A stretch of DNA of 15,194 nt from Alloprevotella sp. (GCA_015259235.1 JABZGM010000027.1:1-15194); one strand, 5' to 3'; positions 1 to 7,519 are shown, counted from the first letter of the stretch. A program made the numbers and translations. Notes: generated by a model not told the origin, from the sequence alone.

Positions 1-97
1 GGCAAGAAAGACCGTTTATGCTGAGAGTTCGCATAAAAAATGACGACTATATATGAAGTATTCTGTGAATGCATAGGCCGTAAAGCTGAGTGTCGCT

Positions 98-493
98 TTA
101 GCCAATGGTGATGCGACGCACTACCTTGCCCACTTTCACGATATAAATGCCGCGCTCCACGTTGAGCGTTAGGGTGAAATCATCACTCTCCACACGGTGG
201 GTGCTCACTTTTACGCCCGTGATGTTATAGACCATCAAGTTGAGTCCTTCTGCATGTTGGACACGAAGTTGGTTGCCACGCACAGTTATGGCGATTTCGT
301 CAAAGTTAGGTGCTTCCATCTGACCAGGGAGATTAGATACCATCGCAGTGGGAGATGAACTTTGCATAGCAAAGGGTGCCACAGCTGCAGGAGCAGAGTC
401 AGCAAGTCCAGCTTTCTCTTGTGCTGCAGCCGACAAAGCGAAACTGCTCACGCAGAAAAGGGCTAAAGAAATGCGGAGTATATATTTTGACAT
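98..493 (-). CDS. Small secreted protein with T9SS type A-like C-terminal sorting domain
   Basis: This 131-residue protein starts at the ATG whose product begins MSKYILRIS. An upstream in-frame ATG would put a non-signal-like stretch before the signal peptide. Residues 1-24 form a signal peptide (hydrophobic ILRISLALFCVSSFAL, then SAAA before Q25). Residues 25-62 are an Ala/Ser/Pro-rich linker with no recognisable domain. Residues about 66-131 match the general pattern of the Por secretion tail: a small beta domain with VYNITGVKV (88-96), then ERGIYIVKVGKVVRRITI (113-130). In this family the tail directs Sec-exported proteins through the type IX system to the surface. The oddity is that almost no cargo lies between signal and tail. 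It has its own promoter at 519-549, so it is probably transcribed separately from the genes upstream. The domain call is by eye; its function is unknown. Confidence 0.8.
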   Translation of the reverse strand: MSKYILRISLALFCVSSFALSAAAQEKAGLADSAPAAVAPFAMQSSSPTAMVSNLPGQMEAPNFDEIAITVRGNQLRVQHAEGLNLMVYNITGVKVSTHRVESDDFTLTLNVERGIYIVKVGKVVRRITIG

Positions 494-518
494 AGGCTGA
501 AATGCTAAGTAGTTATGG

Positions 519-549
519 CAAATATACAACAAATTGCGGAGTTCACAAA
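519..549 (-). promoter_or_regulatory. Bacteroidetes-type promoter of the T9SS-tailed gene
   Basis: On the minus strand TTTG (549-546) is followed after exactly 19 nt by TATATTTG (526-519). This fits the Bacteroides housekeeping consensus TTTG/N19-21/TAnnTTTG. It sits 26 nt upstream of the start codon at 493 and just inside the gap after the preceding gene. Confidence 0.75.
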
Positions 550-553
550 AGGT

Positions 554-955
554 TTATCCGTTTTTCTGCTCCTTTTGGCGCGCTTCTTTGTCCAACTCTT
601 GGGGAAGACGGAAGGCGGTGTATAATTGAAACACGACAGCTACGGCAAGACAGAGCTTCCACTCCCCACCTTGCAGGGGCAACAAGCGAAAACTGCTCAC
701 GAGCATCAGCACCGCACTAACCATCAATAGGAAAGCACCGATGATTTCTTGACGACGCAGTCGGATAATCGTGGTGTTTTTACCTTCATAACGGCGTAAA
801 ATCTGCGTGCCGCCATAAGAGAGTGCTCCCAGAGTGAAAACATAAGGAGCATATTGTGCCAAGACTCCAGCCAGCGGAAGGAGTGCTCCGATGATAAGAA
901 GCACACCGCCAATGATGGAAATAGCATTTTGTAGAGGAGTAAGGGATTTCATCAT
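554..955 (-). CDS. Small four-helix inner-membrane protein, function unknown
   Basis: I do not recognise a named family. I chose the ATG ATG pair at 955-950, which gives 133 residues (MMKSLTPLQN); the frame stays open to a GTG at 985, but that only adds a polar stretch. Four hydrophobic segments are visible at about 12-30, 34-49, 70-88 and 99-114. They are separated by a basic loop (RRYEGKNTTIIRLRRQ, about 54-69), and the tail is charged (DKEARQKEQKNG). It follows the FtsB-like gene by 77 nt on the same strand, with no promoter or terminator that I can see between them. It is therefore probably cotranscribed with queC-queF-ftsB. A role near the division machinery would be guilt by association only. 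Confidence 0.7.
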   Translation of the reverse strand: MMKSLTPLQNAISIIGGVLLIIGALLPLAGVLAQYAPYVFTLGALSYGGTQILRRYEGKNTTIIRLRRQEIIGAFLLMVSAVLMLVSSFRLLPLQGGEWKLCLAVAVVFQLYTAFRLPQELDKEARQKEQKNG

Positions 956-1032
956 ATCCAATGAAGTAGAAAAAGGGGAGAACACTGCGACAGGACTGCA
1001 CTACCAAGCAACATTTGCAGTAGCACAGACGA

Positions 1033-1341
1033 TTAGTTGTCGGAATCGTTCACCACCACATACACATCTTCATTCGCCTTTTTCATGAAAAGTTTGACAC
1101 GTGCCACCTTTTCCACGGCTTCGGGAGAGTTATCCATCAGTTGGAGCGCTCGAGAATCTTCTTGATATTGCTTTTCAAACTCCGCGATGTCATGACGCAA
1201 CTCATTGTTGCTGTTCGTGAGCAAGAGGATGTTGAGCACGCTATGTTCGTCGAAAATGCCAGCACCCAGCACAAAAAGTGCAATGACAAAGGCGATGCGG
1301 TAACGCCAGATGCGAGAAACGATGTTGGAAACACTTGTCAT
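1033..1341 (-). CDS. ftsB: FtsB/DivIC-like septum formation initiator
   Basis: This 102-residue bitopic protein has the usual size and plan of the FtsB/DivIC family. A short cytoplasmic N-terminus is followed by one transmembrane helix (about 14-30, YRIAFVIALFVLGAGIF), a coiled coil (about 40-68, rich in N, E, K, Q and L), and a C-terminal segment EKVARVKLFMKKANEDVYVV (77-96) matching the family's typical E-x-x-A-R-x-x-x-x-M-x-x-x-x-E-D motif. Known members bridge the early and late divisome with FtsL and FtsQ and help switch on septal peptidoglycan synthesis at midcell. It lies 67 nt downstream of queF on the same strand. No separate promoter is evident, so it may be read from the queC-queF transcript. 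Confidence 0.85.
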   Translation of the reverse strand: MTSVSNIVSRIWRYRIAFVIALFVLGAGIFDEHSVLNILLLTNSNNELRHDIAEFEKQYQEDSRALQLMDNSPEAVEKVARVKLFMKKANEDVYVVVNDSDN

Positions 1342-1408
1342 CCTGAAAAACGATTAGAGAAACGGGGAAAAAAGATGGAGATGTGCTACACGACTAGGCA
1401 AAGGCTGA

Positions 1409-1873
1409 CTAAAGATCGTGCTGTTGCAAACGATAGGCTGCGAGTTCTTCGTAGCGAGTGCCGGGCTTTCCGTAGTTGGCATAAGGATAGATACTGATGC
1501 CGCCTCGAGGAGTGAAGAGCCCAGTGACCTCAATGTATTTAGGATCCATGAGACGAATCAAATCTTTCATGATAACATTGACACAGTCTTCGTGGAAATC
1601 TCCATGATTGCGGAAGGAGAAGAGATAGAGTTTGAGGCTCTTGCTCTCCACCATCTTCACATCGGGGATGTAGGAAATGCGGATTTCAGCAAAATCGGGT
1701 TGTCCAGTGATGGGACAAAGCGAGGTGAACTCTGGGCAGTTGAAGCGTACCCAGTAATCATTTTCTTGATGCTTATTGACAAACGACTCGAGCATTTCGG
1801 GTGCGTAGTCGGTGGGATATTGAGTGCCTTGGCTTCCGAGATGTTGGAGGCCTTCGGTTTCGCGTTGTGACAT
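1409..1873 (-). CDS. queF: NADPH-dependent 7-cyano-7-deazaguanine reductase QueF (unimodular)
   Basis: QueF reduces the nitrile of preQ0 to the aminomethyl group of preQ1 with two NADPH, in the cytoplasm; preQ1 is then inserted into tRNA on the way to queuosine. The 154-residue length fits the short, unimodular class (Bacillus type). Visible landmarks are PEFTSLCPITGQPDFA with the nucleophilic Cys53 and the proton-donor Asp60, the family motif ESKSLKLY beginning at Glu76, and FHEDC (93-97) with His94 and Glu95. The start MSQRETEGLQ gives a normal N-terminus. It lies 42 nt downstream of queC on the same strand, so the two preQ1-forming enzymes are almost certainly an operon. Confidence 0.97.
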   Translation of the reverse strand: MSQRETEGLQHLGSQGTQYPTDYAPEMLESFVNKHQENDYWVRFNCPEFTSLCPITGQPDFAEIRISYIPDVKMVESKSLKLYLFSFRNHGDFHEDCVNVIMKDLIRLMDPKYIEVTGLFTPRGGISIYPYANYGKPGTRYEELAAYRLQQHDL

Positions 1874-1882
1874 AAGGATGAT

Positions 1883-1896
1883 AACTTATATAAGTT
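1883..1896. repeat. 14-bp perfect palindrome between queC and queF
   Basis: AACTTATATAAGTT is a perfect inverted repeat with no spacer, lying in the 42-nt gap between queC and queF, 9 nt before the queF start. It could be a protein-binding site or chance in an A/T-rich gap. There is no U-tract making it a terminator. Confidence 0.5.
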
Positions 1897-1915
1897 GAAA
1901 ATTCTAAGTAAGAGA

Positions 1916-2581
1916 CTACTTGTGGGTGGTCTCTTTAGTGAGCAGATATTGCTGCAATCCGTCATAGCGTAACTGGCAAGCAGGACAATGTCCGCAGCCA
2001 TCTCCCACCACTCCGTTGTAGCAAGTGAGGGTGCGTTGGCGAATGAGGTCGAGCACTCCGAGTTCATCGGCAAGTGCCCACGTTTCAGCCTTATCGCGCC
2101 ACATGAGTGGTGTGTGGATGCAGAACTGTTCGTCCATAGCGAGATTGAGCGTGACGTTCAAACTCTTGATAAAATTGTCGCGACAGTCGGGATAGCCCGA
2201 AAAGTCGGTCTGCCCCACTCCAGTGACGAGATGGAAGATGCCACGTTCGCGCGCATAAACCGCAGCGATGCTGAGAAAGAAGAGATTGCGCCCAGGTACA
2301 AAGGTGTTGGGCGGTGCATCGGCAGGCTTATGCTCATCCATGGTGAGAGAGGTGTCGGTGAGCGAATTGCGACCGAGCTGTCCTAATAAGGGCACATCCA
2401 TCACCTCAAAGGGCACATTTTGTTCGGCACAAATGGTGCGTGCCAACTCTACTTCGGCTGCGTGCTTCTGTCCATAGGTGAATCCAAGGGCAAACACTTC
2501 GTCAAACTCACGAAGTGCCCAAAAGAGACAAGTGGTGGAGTCTTGTCCGCCACTCAAAACGACCAGAGCTTTATTGTTCAT
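1916..2581 (-). CDS. queC: 7-cyano-7-deazaguanine synthase QueC
   Basis: QueC uses ATP and ammonia to turn 7-carboxy-7-deazaguanine into preQ0, the step before QueF. The 221-residue protein opens with MNNKALVVLSGGQDSTT, where SGGQDS (10-15) is the PP-loop pyrophosphatase motif that binds ATP. The zinc site is intact: Cys187, Cys196, Cys199 and Cys202 in TCYNGVVGDGCGHCPAC. FVPGRN (104-109) and GVGQTDFSGYPDCR (121-134) are other family landmarks. The frame stays open upstream to about 2716 into the repeat cluster, but the PP-loop must lie near the N-terminus, so the ATG at 2581 is right. It is followed by queF after 42 nt. No clear TAnnTTTG promoter or preQ1 aptamer was found upstream. Confidence 0.97.
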   Translation of the reverse strand: MNNKALVVLSGGQDSTTCLFWALREFDEVFALGFTYGQKHAAEVELARTICAEQNVPFEVMDVPLLGQLGRNSLTDTSLTMDEHKPADAPPNTFVPGRNLFFLSIAAVYARERGIFHLVTGVGQTDFSGYPDCRDNFIKSLNVTLNLAMDEQFCIHTPLMWRDKAETWALADELGVLDLIRQRTLTCYNGVVGDGCGHCPACQLRYDGLQQYLLTKETTHK

Positions 2582-2675
2582 TGTGGATGAAATTGGTAAG
2601 AAAGGAGGTGGAAAACAGGTCCTCAATCCTAGGGTTTCGACCGAAAATCGAAGGGGATGCGATAAACTGTAGGAG

Positions 2676-2789
2676 CTTTCAAAAAAAACGTTGGACTTTT
2701 TCCAAAAAAACTCCAACGTTTTTCCAAAAATCTCCCACGTTTTTCAGAAAATCTCCGACGTTTTTTTTGAAAAGTCTGACATTTTCAAT
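2676..2789. repeat. A/T-rich cluster of ~21-nt repeats, one inverted and three to four direct
   Basis: On the plus strand, units begin at 2711 (ctccaacgtttttccaaaaa, 21-nt period), 2732 and 2753, with a decayed fourth at 2776. The shared core is CTCCnACGTTTTT followed by an A-run. An inverted copy occupies 2676-2696; its reverse complement most resembles the third unit. The inverted copy and first direct unit form a perfect 12-bp arm pair (2684-2695 with 2712-2723). The cluster fills the gap between the ends of ndh and queC. No coding function is visible. Confidence 0.8.
2681..2723 (-). terminator. Intrinsic terminator-like hairpin downstream of ndh
   Basis: Read on the minus strand, AAAAACGTTGGA (2723-2712) pairs perfectly with TCCAACGTTTTT (2695-2684), and the run of U continues to 2681, giving eight U in a row. 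The 16-nt interior also has a T-run facing an A-run. It lies about 127 nt past the ndh stop and just upstream of the queC leader. It is built from the repeat units described separately. Confidence 0.6.
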
Positions 2790-2849
2790 CTGAGGTGCGA
2801 GAAGATAACCAATAACTGGCAAAATACCTATTGCTACACGGTACAAAGA

Positions 2850-4250
2850 CTAAGATTTGTCCTGAGCATTTTTGGCATCAATCTCTTTTTCTTGTGCATC
2901 GACACCTTCACTGAGCAAGTCATTGCCCCAGTGTTGCGAAGCAAGTCGGGCTTGTCGGTCCACCACTTCTTTGGCTTTGCGAGCGTAAACGATGAAGCGG
3001 AGCGATTGGGCGTAGGAGACATAGTTCCAAACCCAGTTGAGGAAAACGATGCTCTTGTTGCGAATGCCGAGGATGCTGCGGAGGTGGACAATGAGCCACA
3101 TGACCCAAGCAAAGAAACCAGCCATCTTCACTTCACTAAATTCGGCAACCGCACGATTGCGTCCAACAGTAGCCATCGCGCCAACGTTCTTATAGCGGAA
3201 AGGTTTGAGTGTCTTGCCTTTCTGAAGGGCTTTGAGATTGCGAGCAAGGAGTTTACCTTGTTGAATGGCGACTTGTGCCAACTGGGGATGTCCACCTTTC
3301 CAGCGAGGATCCCCCTCTGGCATGATACATTGGTCGCCGATGGCAAAGACGCCATCCAATCCTTCTACCTGATTGTAGGCATCTACGACGATGCGACGTC
3401 CACGACCGATGAATTTAGGATCGAGATTTCCCACAGTTTCTCCAGCCACACCACTCACCCAGATGAAGGTGCGCGTGGCGATTTGCGTACCGTCTTTCAA
3501 GATGACGCGATGGTCTTGATAGTCGGTCACCATCTTGTTGAGCAGCACATTAACGCCCATGGTGCGAAGGAAGGTTTCGACGTGTGCAGAAGTGGGAGGA
3601 CTCATGGCAGGTAGCAAACGTGGACCGGCTTCGATGAGGTAGATGTTCATCAAGCTAGAGGGCATGTCGGGATAGTCCTTGGGAAGGACGTGATTTTTCA
3701 TCTCAGACAATGCACCTGCTACTTCGACACCAGTGGCACCACCACCGACAATCACAACATTGAGCAGTTCTTGTCGCTCGGTTTCGCTGGAGCAGGTGAG
3801 AGCGCGCTCAAAATTTTCGAGCAAGGCGTTGCGGAGTCCCATAGCTTCACTCACATTTTTCATGGGAATGGCGTGCTCTTCCACGTTTTTATTGCCGAAG
3901 AAGTTGGTGGTTGTTCCTGCCGCAAAGACTAGATAGTCGTAAGAAATCTTACCAATGGAAGTTTGGAGAATCTTTTGGTCGGTGAATACGCTACGCACCT
4001 CAGCCATGCGGAAATAAAAATCCTTGCTGCCGTGAAAAAGTTTGCGGAAGGGGAAAGAAATACTACTGGGTTCGATGCCAGCAGAAGCCACCTGATAGAT
4101 GAGCGGTGGGAATTGGTGGTAGTTGTTGCGGTCGATAAGGACAACTTGGAAGTCAGAGTTTTTGAGCTTATTTGCCAATTTCAAACCGCCAAAGCCACCG
4201 CCGACGATGACCACGCGCTTTTTATCGGATTGAGGTACGTTGAAAGCCAT
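2850..4250 (-). CDS. ndh: Type II NADH:quinone oxidoreductase (NDH-2), FAD-dependent
   Basis: NDH-2 passes electrons from NADH to membrane quinone without pumping ions. The 466-residue protein has two Rossmann dinucleotide motifs: VVIVGGGFGG (13-22) for FAD and VVIVGGGATG (165-174) for NADH. The FAD-contacting VFAIGDQC lies at 301-308. HPQLAQVAIQQG (321-332) contains the AQxAxQQ signature of the quinone site. A hydrophobic stretch near the C-terminus (about 377-396, AGFFAWVMWLIVHLRSILG) fits the family's membrane-anchoring region. The last ~35 residues are a charged tail. It lies 142 nt downstream of gpsA on the same strand, and I saw no convincing promoter in that gap. The repeat-derived hairpin at 2681-2723 probably ends the transcript. 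Confidence 0.93.
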   Translation of the reverse strand: MAFNVPQSDKKRVVIVGGGFGGLKLANKLKNSDFQVVLIDRNNYHQFPPLIYQVASAGIEPSSISFPFRKLFHGSKDFYFRMAEVRSVFTDQKILQTSIGKISYDYLVFAAGTTTNFFGNKNVEEHAIPMKNVSEAMGLRNALLENFERALTCSSETERQELLNVVIVGGGATGVEVAGALSEMKNHVLPKDYPDMPSSLMNIYLIEAGPRLLPAMSPPTSAHVETFLRTMGVNVLLNKMVTDYQDHRVILKDGTQIATRTFIWVSGVAGETVGNLDPKFIGRGRRIVVDAYNQVEGLDGVFAIGDQCIMPEGDPRWKGGHPQLAQVAIQQGKLLARNLKALQKGKTLKPFRYKNVGAMATVGRNRAVAEFSEVKMAGFFAWVMWLIVHLRSILGIRNKSIVFLNWVWNYVSYAQSLRFIVYARKAKEVVDRQARLASQHWGNDLLSEGVDAQEKEIDAKNAQDKS

Positions 4251-4392
4251 GATAGGATGTGAGAAATGGGAGGAAAATGGGCATGATGAAAACGGACATC
4301 ACACCAACAGCAAAGTTCTTGTGCTTAATATTATAAGAAGGAGTGGCAAAGCGTTGGCAGTTGATGGCAACAACCTGCGTATAGCATTCGCC

Positions 4393-5448
4393 CTATCTGA
4401 TGGACTCTGTGAGGAGTTTGATTTCTAGCGGTGGAGAGATGCGCTCATACAAGATGTTGTAAACGGCATCCAGGATGGGCATATTGACACGATAACGCAG
4501 ATTGATGTAGCGCATGCAACGCACACCATAGTAGCCTTCTGCAATCATCTCCATTTCCATCTGTGCATTTTTCACGCTATATCCGCGACCAATCATCTGC
4601 CCAAACACACGATTGCGCGAGAAGTTGGAATAACTGGTCACCAACAAGTCACCAAGATAGGAACTATCGTAGACATTGCGCTCAATAGGATAGACGGCAC
4701 TCAAGAAACGATGCATTTCTTGCACGGCACTTGCCAAAAGTACCGAGAGGAAATTGTCGCCATATTGCAATCCCGAACAGATGCCGGCTGCGATGGCATA
4801 AACATTTTTGAGCACAGCTGCGTATTCGATGCCGATGACGTCTTGCGAAATAGACGTTTTCACATAGTCGTTGGCAATCAACTGCGCCATGGTGCGAGCG
4901 CGCTCCACGTCGGTGCAGCCTACGGTGAGGTAGGTGAGACGATTGAGCGCCACTTCTTCCGCGTGACTTGGACCACCGAGCACCATCAACTGGTCTTCAG
5001 GCACCCCAAATGTGGTGCGGAAGTATTCGGTACAAACCACATTTTCATCAGGGACTATGCCTTTAATGGCAGTCATGATGTATTTGTTGTGGAGCTTAAC
5101 TTTTAGTTTTTTGAGCTGGGCTTTGAGATAGGGAGAAGGGGTGACGAAGATGAGGGTGTCAGCCTCGCGCACCACCTCATTGATGTCGCTACTAAAGTGG
5201 ATGCGATCAATGGGAAATTTGACCGTAGTGAGGTAGGTGGGATTGTGTTCAAAGCGTCGAAACTCCTCGATGGTCTCTTCGCGGCGCACATACCAAACGA
5301 TTTCGGGCACGCTCTCTAAAAAAATTTTAGCTACAGCTGTCGCCCACGAACCGCTACCAATAACGGCGATTTTCCCAGGAAATTCGGCCAAACCACGACT
5401 GTCTTCGTTGCTATCGCCAAATCCGAAGAAAGAACTGAAACTAGGCAT
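4393..5448 (-). CDS. gpsA: NAD(P)-dependent glycerol-3-phosphate dehydrogenase GpsA
   Basis: GpsA reduces dihydroxyacetone phosphate to sn-glycerol 3-phosphate, the backbone for phospholipid synthesis. The 351-residue form begins MPSFSSFFGF. The nucleotide-binding motif KIAVIGSGSWATAVA lies at 26-40, the TAIKG lysine at 129, GGPSHAEEV at 158-166, and the substrate-binding EYAAVLKNVYAIAAGI at 208-223 with the catalytic Lys214. GDLLVTSYSNFSRNRVFG (266-283) is the conserved C-terminal block. The frame is open upstream to a TTG at 5616, but that extension would run through a hairpin and has no family resemblance, so I reject it. It follows lysS, and lysS-gpsA adjacency is common in Bacteroidales. 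The pgi gene often found next is replaced here by ndh. Confidence 0.95.
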   Translation of the reverse strand: MPSFSSFFGFGDSNEDSRGLAEFPGKIAVIGSGSWATAVAKIFLESVPEIVWYVRREETIEEFRRFEHNPTYLTTVKFPIDRIHFSSDINEVVREADTLIFVTPSPYLKAQLKKLKVKLHNKYIMTAIKGIVPDENVVCTEYFRTTFGVPEDQLMVLGGPSHAEEVALNRLTYLTVGCTDVERARTMAQLIANDYVKTSISQDVIGIEYAAVLKNVYAIAAGICSGLQYGDNFLSVLLASAVQEMHRFLSAVYPIERNVYDSSYLGDLLVTSYSNFSRNRVFGQMIGRGYSVKNAQMEMEMIAEGYYGVRCMRYINLRYRVNMPILDAVYNILYERISPPLEIKLLTESIR

Positions 5449-5570
5449 AAGGAGAAGTAGGCTTAAGTATGGTCGATAGGGGGGAATAATAATAGATATT
5501 CGACTAAAACCTCTGCAACACTGTAGCTCTGCGAAGGGAGCAAGCAAGAGGGAAGAGGTTAAAGTCAATA

Positions 5571-5619
5571 GAAAATACGGCATTGGTGAGGCGATACTTC
5601 CTATCGTCCCCACCAATGC
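5571..5619 (-). terminator. Hairpin after lysS, possible weak terminator or attenuator
   Basis: The arms GCATTGGTG (5580-5588) and CACCAATGC (5611-5619) pair over 9 bp. An inner stem GCGATA/TATCGT (with one G-U) lies between them. On the minus strand a modest U-rich run (GTATTTTC, 5578-5571) follows. It starts 18 nt past the lysS stop, inside the 188-nt gap before gpsA. The tail is not a full U-tract, so partial readthrough to gpsA is plausible. Confidence 0.45.
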
Positions 5620-5636
5620 GGCATGATGCGAGGTGT

Positions 5637-7367
5637 TTATGCACCAAGGGCTTCAATCCAAGCTGCGATGTCAGCCACAGAAGGTTTGGTTATTTCGAGT
5701 TGATACTTCTTGATGACCTCGCCCATCTGCTGTTGAATCTTCTGAGGATTGGCATCCTTGAGGTCTTGCACCAGATAGTAACCCACCTTTTGCAACACGG
5801 GCACCAACTCAGCAGGGATGCCGAGGGGAAGATAAGCCTCAACCTTGTCCTTAGCAGGGAGTTTCTCGGGCTTCATTTGTGGGAAGAAGAGCACTTCTTG
5901 GATTGTGGTGTTGCCCGTGAGCAGCATCACCAAGCGGTCGATGCCGATTCCGATACCAGAAGTGGGGGGCATGCCATATTGGAGAGCGCGGAGGAAGTCT
6001 TGGTCGATGAGCATTGCTTCGTCGTCACCCTTGTCAGCCAAGCGCATTTGTTCGATGAAACGCTCTTCTTGGTCGATAGGGTCGTTCAACTCTGAGTAAG
6101 CATTCGCCAACTCCTTACCATTTACCATCAATTCAAAACGCTCGGTCAAACCAGGTTTGCTGCGGTGCATTTTGGTGAGGGGAGACATTTCCACGGGATA
6201 ATCCGTAATGAAAGTGGGCTGAATGAACTTGCCTTCGCAGGTTTCGCCGAAGATTTCATCAATGAGTTTACCCTTACCCATGGTCTCATCCACCTCGATA
6301 CCGAGTTTTTCAGCGATGGTGCGGATTCCTTCTTCCGACTTGCCGTTGAGGTCATAGCCAGTTTCTTCCTTGATAGCCTCGAGGATGGGGAGACGACGAT
6401 AAGGAGCTTTGAAGCTAATCACCTTGCCATCAATTTCTGTTTCGGGCTTGCCGTTCACCGCGATGCAGATTTGCTCCAACATACGTTCGGTGAATTCCAT
6501 CATCCAGTTGTAGTCCTTGTACTGCACATAGAGTTCTACACAGGTAAACTCAGGATTGTGCGTGCGGTCCATACCTTCGTTACGGAAGTTCTTACCGATT
6601 TCGTAGACCCCTTCAAAGCCACCCACGATGAGACGCTTGAGATACAGTTCTGTTGCAATGCGGCAATACATCTCTTGACTCAAAGCGTTGAAGTGCGTGA
6701 TGAAGGGACGCGCAGAAGCACCGCCAGGGATGTTCTGGAGTGTGGGAGTTTCTACCTCAGTGTAGCCCGCTTGATCCAAGACGCTACGCATTGTAGTAAT
6801 CACCTTAGCGCGCTTGTAGAAGGTTTCCTTCACGTTGGGATTGACAATCAAGTCTACATAGCGACGGCGGTAGCGCAATTCAGGATCTTCAAAGGCATCA
6901 AACACCTCACCATCCTTTTCTTTTGGACTGGGAAGTGGCTTCAAACTCTTCGCCAAAAGGGTCAATTCGCGCACATGCACAGAGATTTCCCCTGTTTTGG
7001 TACGGAAGACGAAACCTTTCACACCGATGAAGTCGCCCAAATCGAGGAGTTTCTTCACCAAAGAGTTGTAGAGGGTCTTGTCTTCTTCGGGGCAGATGTC
7101 ATCGCGTGTGATATACACTTGGATGCGTCCACGAGAATCGAGAAGTTCGAGGAAGGTAGCCTTACCCATCACGCGACGGCTCATCATGCGACCTGCGATG
7201 CAAACCTCACGGGGTTCATCTTCATCGCGGAAGTTTTCGATGATTTCATCGCTAAAAGCGTTGGTGGGATATTCTGCTGCGGGATAAGGGTCAATGCCAA
7301 GGGCACGAATCTCATCGAGTGACTTGCGACGAGCAATCTCTTGCTCACTGAGTTCGAGGATATTCAT
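5637..7367 (-). CDS. lysS: Lysyl-tRNA synthetase, class II, with C-terminal extension
   Basis: LysRS charges tRNA-Lys. The 576-residue form starts MNILELSEQE at the ATG at 7367; a TTG five codons upstream is less likely. The N-terminal OB-fold anticodon-binding domain spans about 55-145 (CIAGRMMSRRVMGKATFLEL, then VKGFVFRTKTGEISV). The catalytic core has IPGGASARPFITHFNAL (213-229), motif 2 FRNEGMDRTHNPEFT (261-275) and motif 3 GIGIGIDRL (471-479). After the usual end near PQMKPEK there are about 70 more residues (about 507-576; IPAELVPVLQKVGYYLVQDL onward) that look like a small all-helical, helix-hairpin-type domain. Longer LysRS forms are usual in Bacteroidales. A candidate promoter lies at 7520-7527, leaving a leader of about 145 nt. 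Confidence 0.97.
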   Translation of the reverse strand: MNILELSEQEIARRKSLDEIRALGIDPYPAAEYPTNAFSDEIIENFRDEDEPREVCIAGRMMSRRVMGKATFLELLDSRGRIQVYITRDDICPEEDKTLYNSLVKKLLDLGDFIGVKGFVFRTKTGEISVHVRELTLLAKSLKPLPSPKEKDGEVFDAFEDPELRYRRRYVDLIVNPNVKETFYKRAKVITTMRSVLDQAGYTEVETPTLQNIPGGASARPFITHFNALSQEMYCRIATELYLKRLIVGGFEGVYEIGKNFRNEGMDRTHNPEFTCVELYVQYKDYNWMMEFTERMLEQICIAVNGKPETEIDGKVISFKAPYRRLPILEAIKEETGYDLNGKSEEGIRTIAEKLGIEVDETMGKGKLIDEIFGETCEGKFIQPTFITDYPVEMSPLTKMHRSKPGLTERFELMVNGKELANAYSELNDPIDQEERFIEQMRLADKGDDEAMLIDQDFLRALQYGMPPTSGIGIGIDRLVMLLTGNTTIQEVLFFPQMKPEKLPAKDKVEAYLPLGIPAELVPVLQKVGYYLVQDLKDANPQKIQQQMGEVIKKYQLEITKPSVADIAAWIEALGA

Positions 7368-7512
7368 AGGAAATGTGTTCAAATCTGTAAGATGCGCTAT
7401 TTCTACTCACGCTCGTTTCGGCAGTGCTCACGGAGCGTTTCACGCGGGTTATGAGAATTTTAGAGCTATCCTCTCCCACTATCGATCGGCGCAATCTTAG
7501 GCTAATCTAATA
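7368..7512 (-). other. Long untranslated leader of lysS
   Basis: If transcription begins just after the -7 element at 7520-7527, about 145 nt precede the lysS start. The stretch has no gene. It contains a 6-bp inverted repeat (ACGCTC 7409-7414 with GAGCGT 7433-7438, 18-nt loop). On the minus strand it also has near-repeated GAAACGCTCCGTGAG and GAAACGAGCGTGAG. No known riboswitch or T-box is recognisable; it is simply longer than needed. Confidence 0.35.
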
Positions 7513-7519
7513 TTTGCGG

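Noticed and set aside
15..37. TTTATGC/GCATAAA hairpin as terminator of the T9SS-tailed gene
   Set aside because: The stem is only 7 bp, A/T-rich, and no U-tract follows on the minus strand; the rest of 1-97 shows nothing clear.
2582..2716. N-terminal extension of queC into the repeat cluster
   Set aside because: The PP-loop should be within the first ~15 residues; the extension only reads through A/T-rich repeats.
2711..2789. CRISPR array
   Set aside because: Repeats are contiguous ~21-nt units without unique spacers, and no cas genes are present.
2691..3614. Plus-strand open frame opposite ndh
   Set aside because: Shadow of ndh, beginning inside the repeat cluster; low-complexity start and no family resemblance.
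5449..5616. N-terminal extension of gpsA starting at a TTG
   Set aside because: It would run through the hairpin after lysS, has no family resemblance, and GpsA normally begins shortly before the GxGxW motif, which the ATG at 5448 provides.
6165..7322. Long plus-strand open frame (385 codons) opposite lysS
   Set aside because: It is a shadow of the lysS codons; the translation has no recognisable domain and no promoter precedes it.
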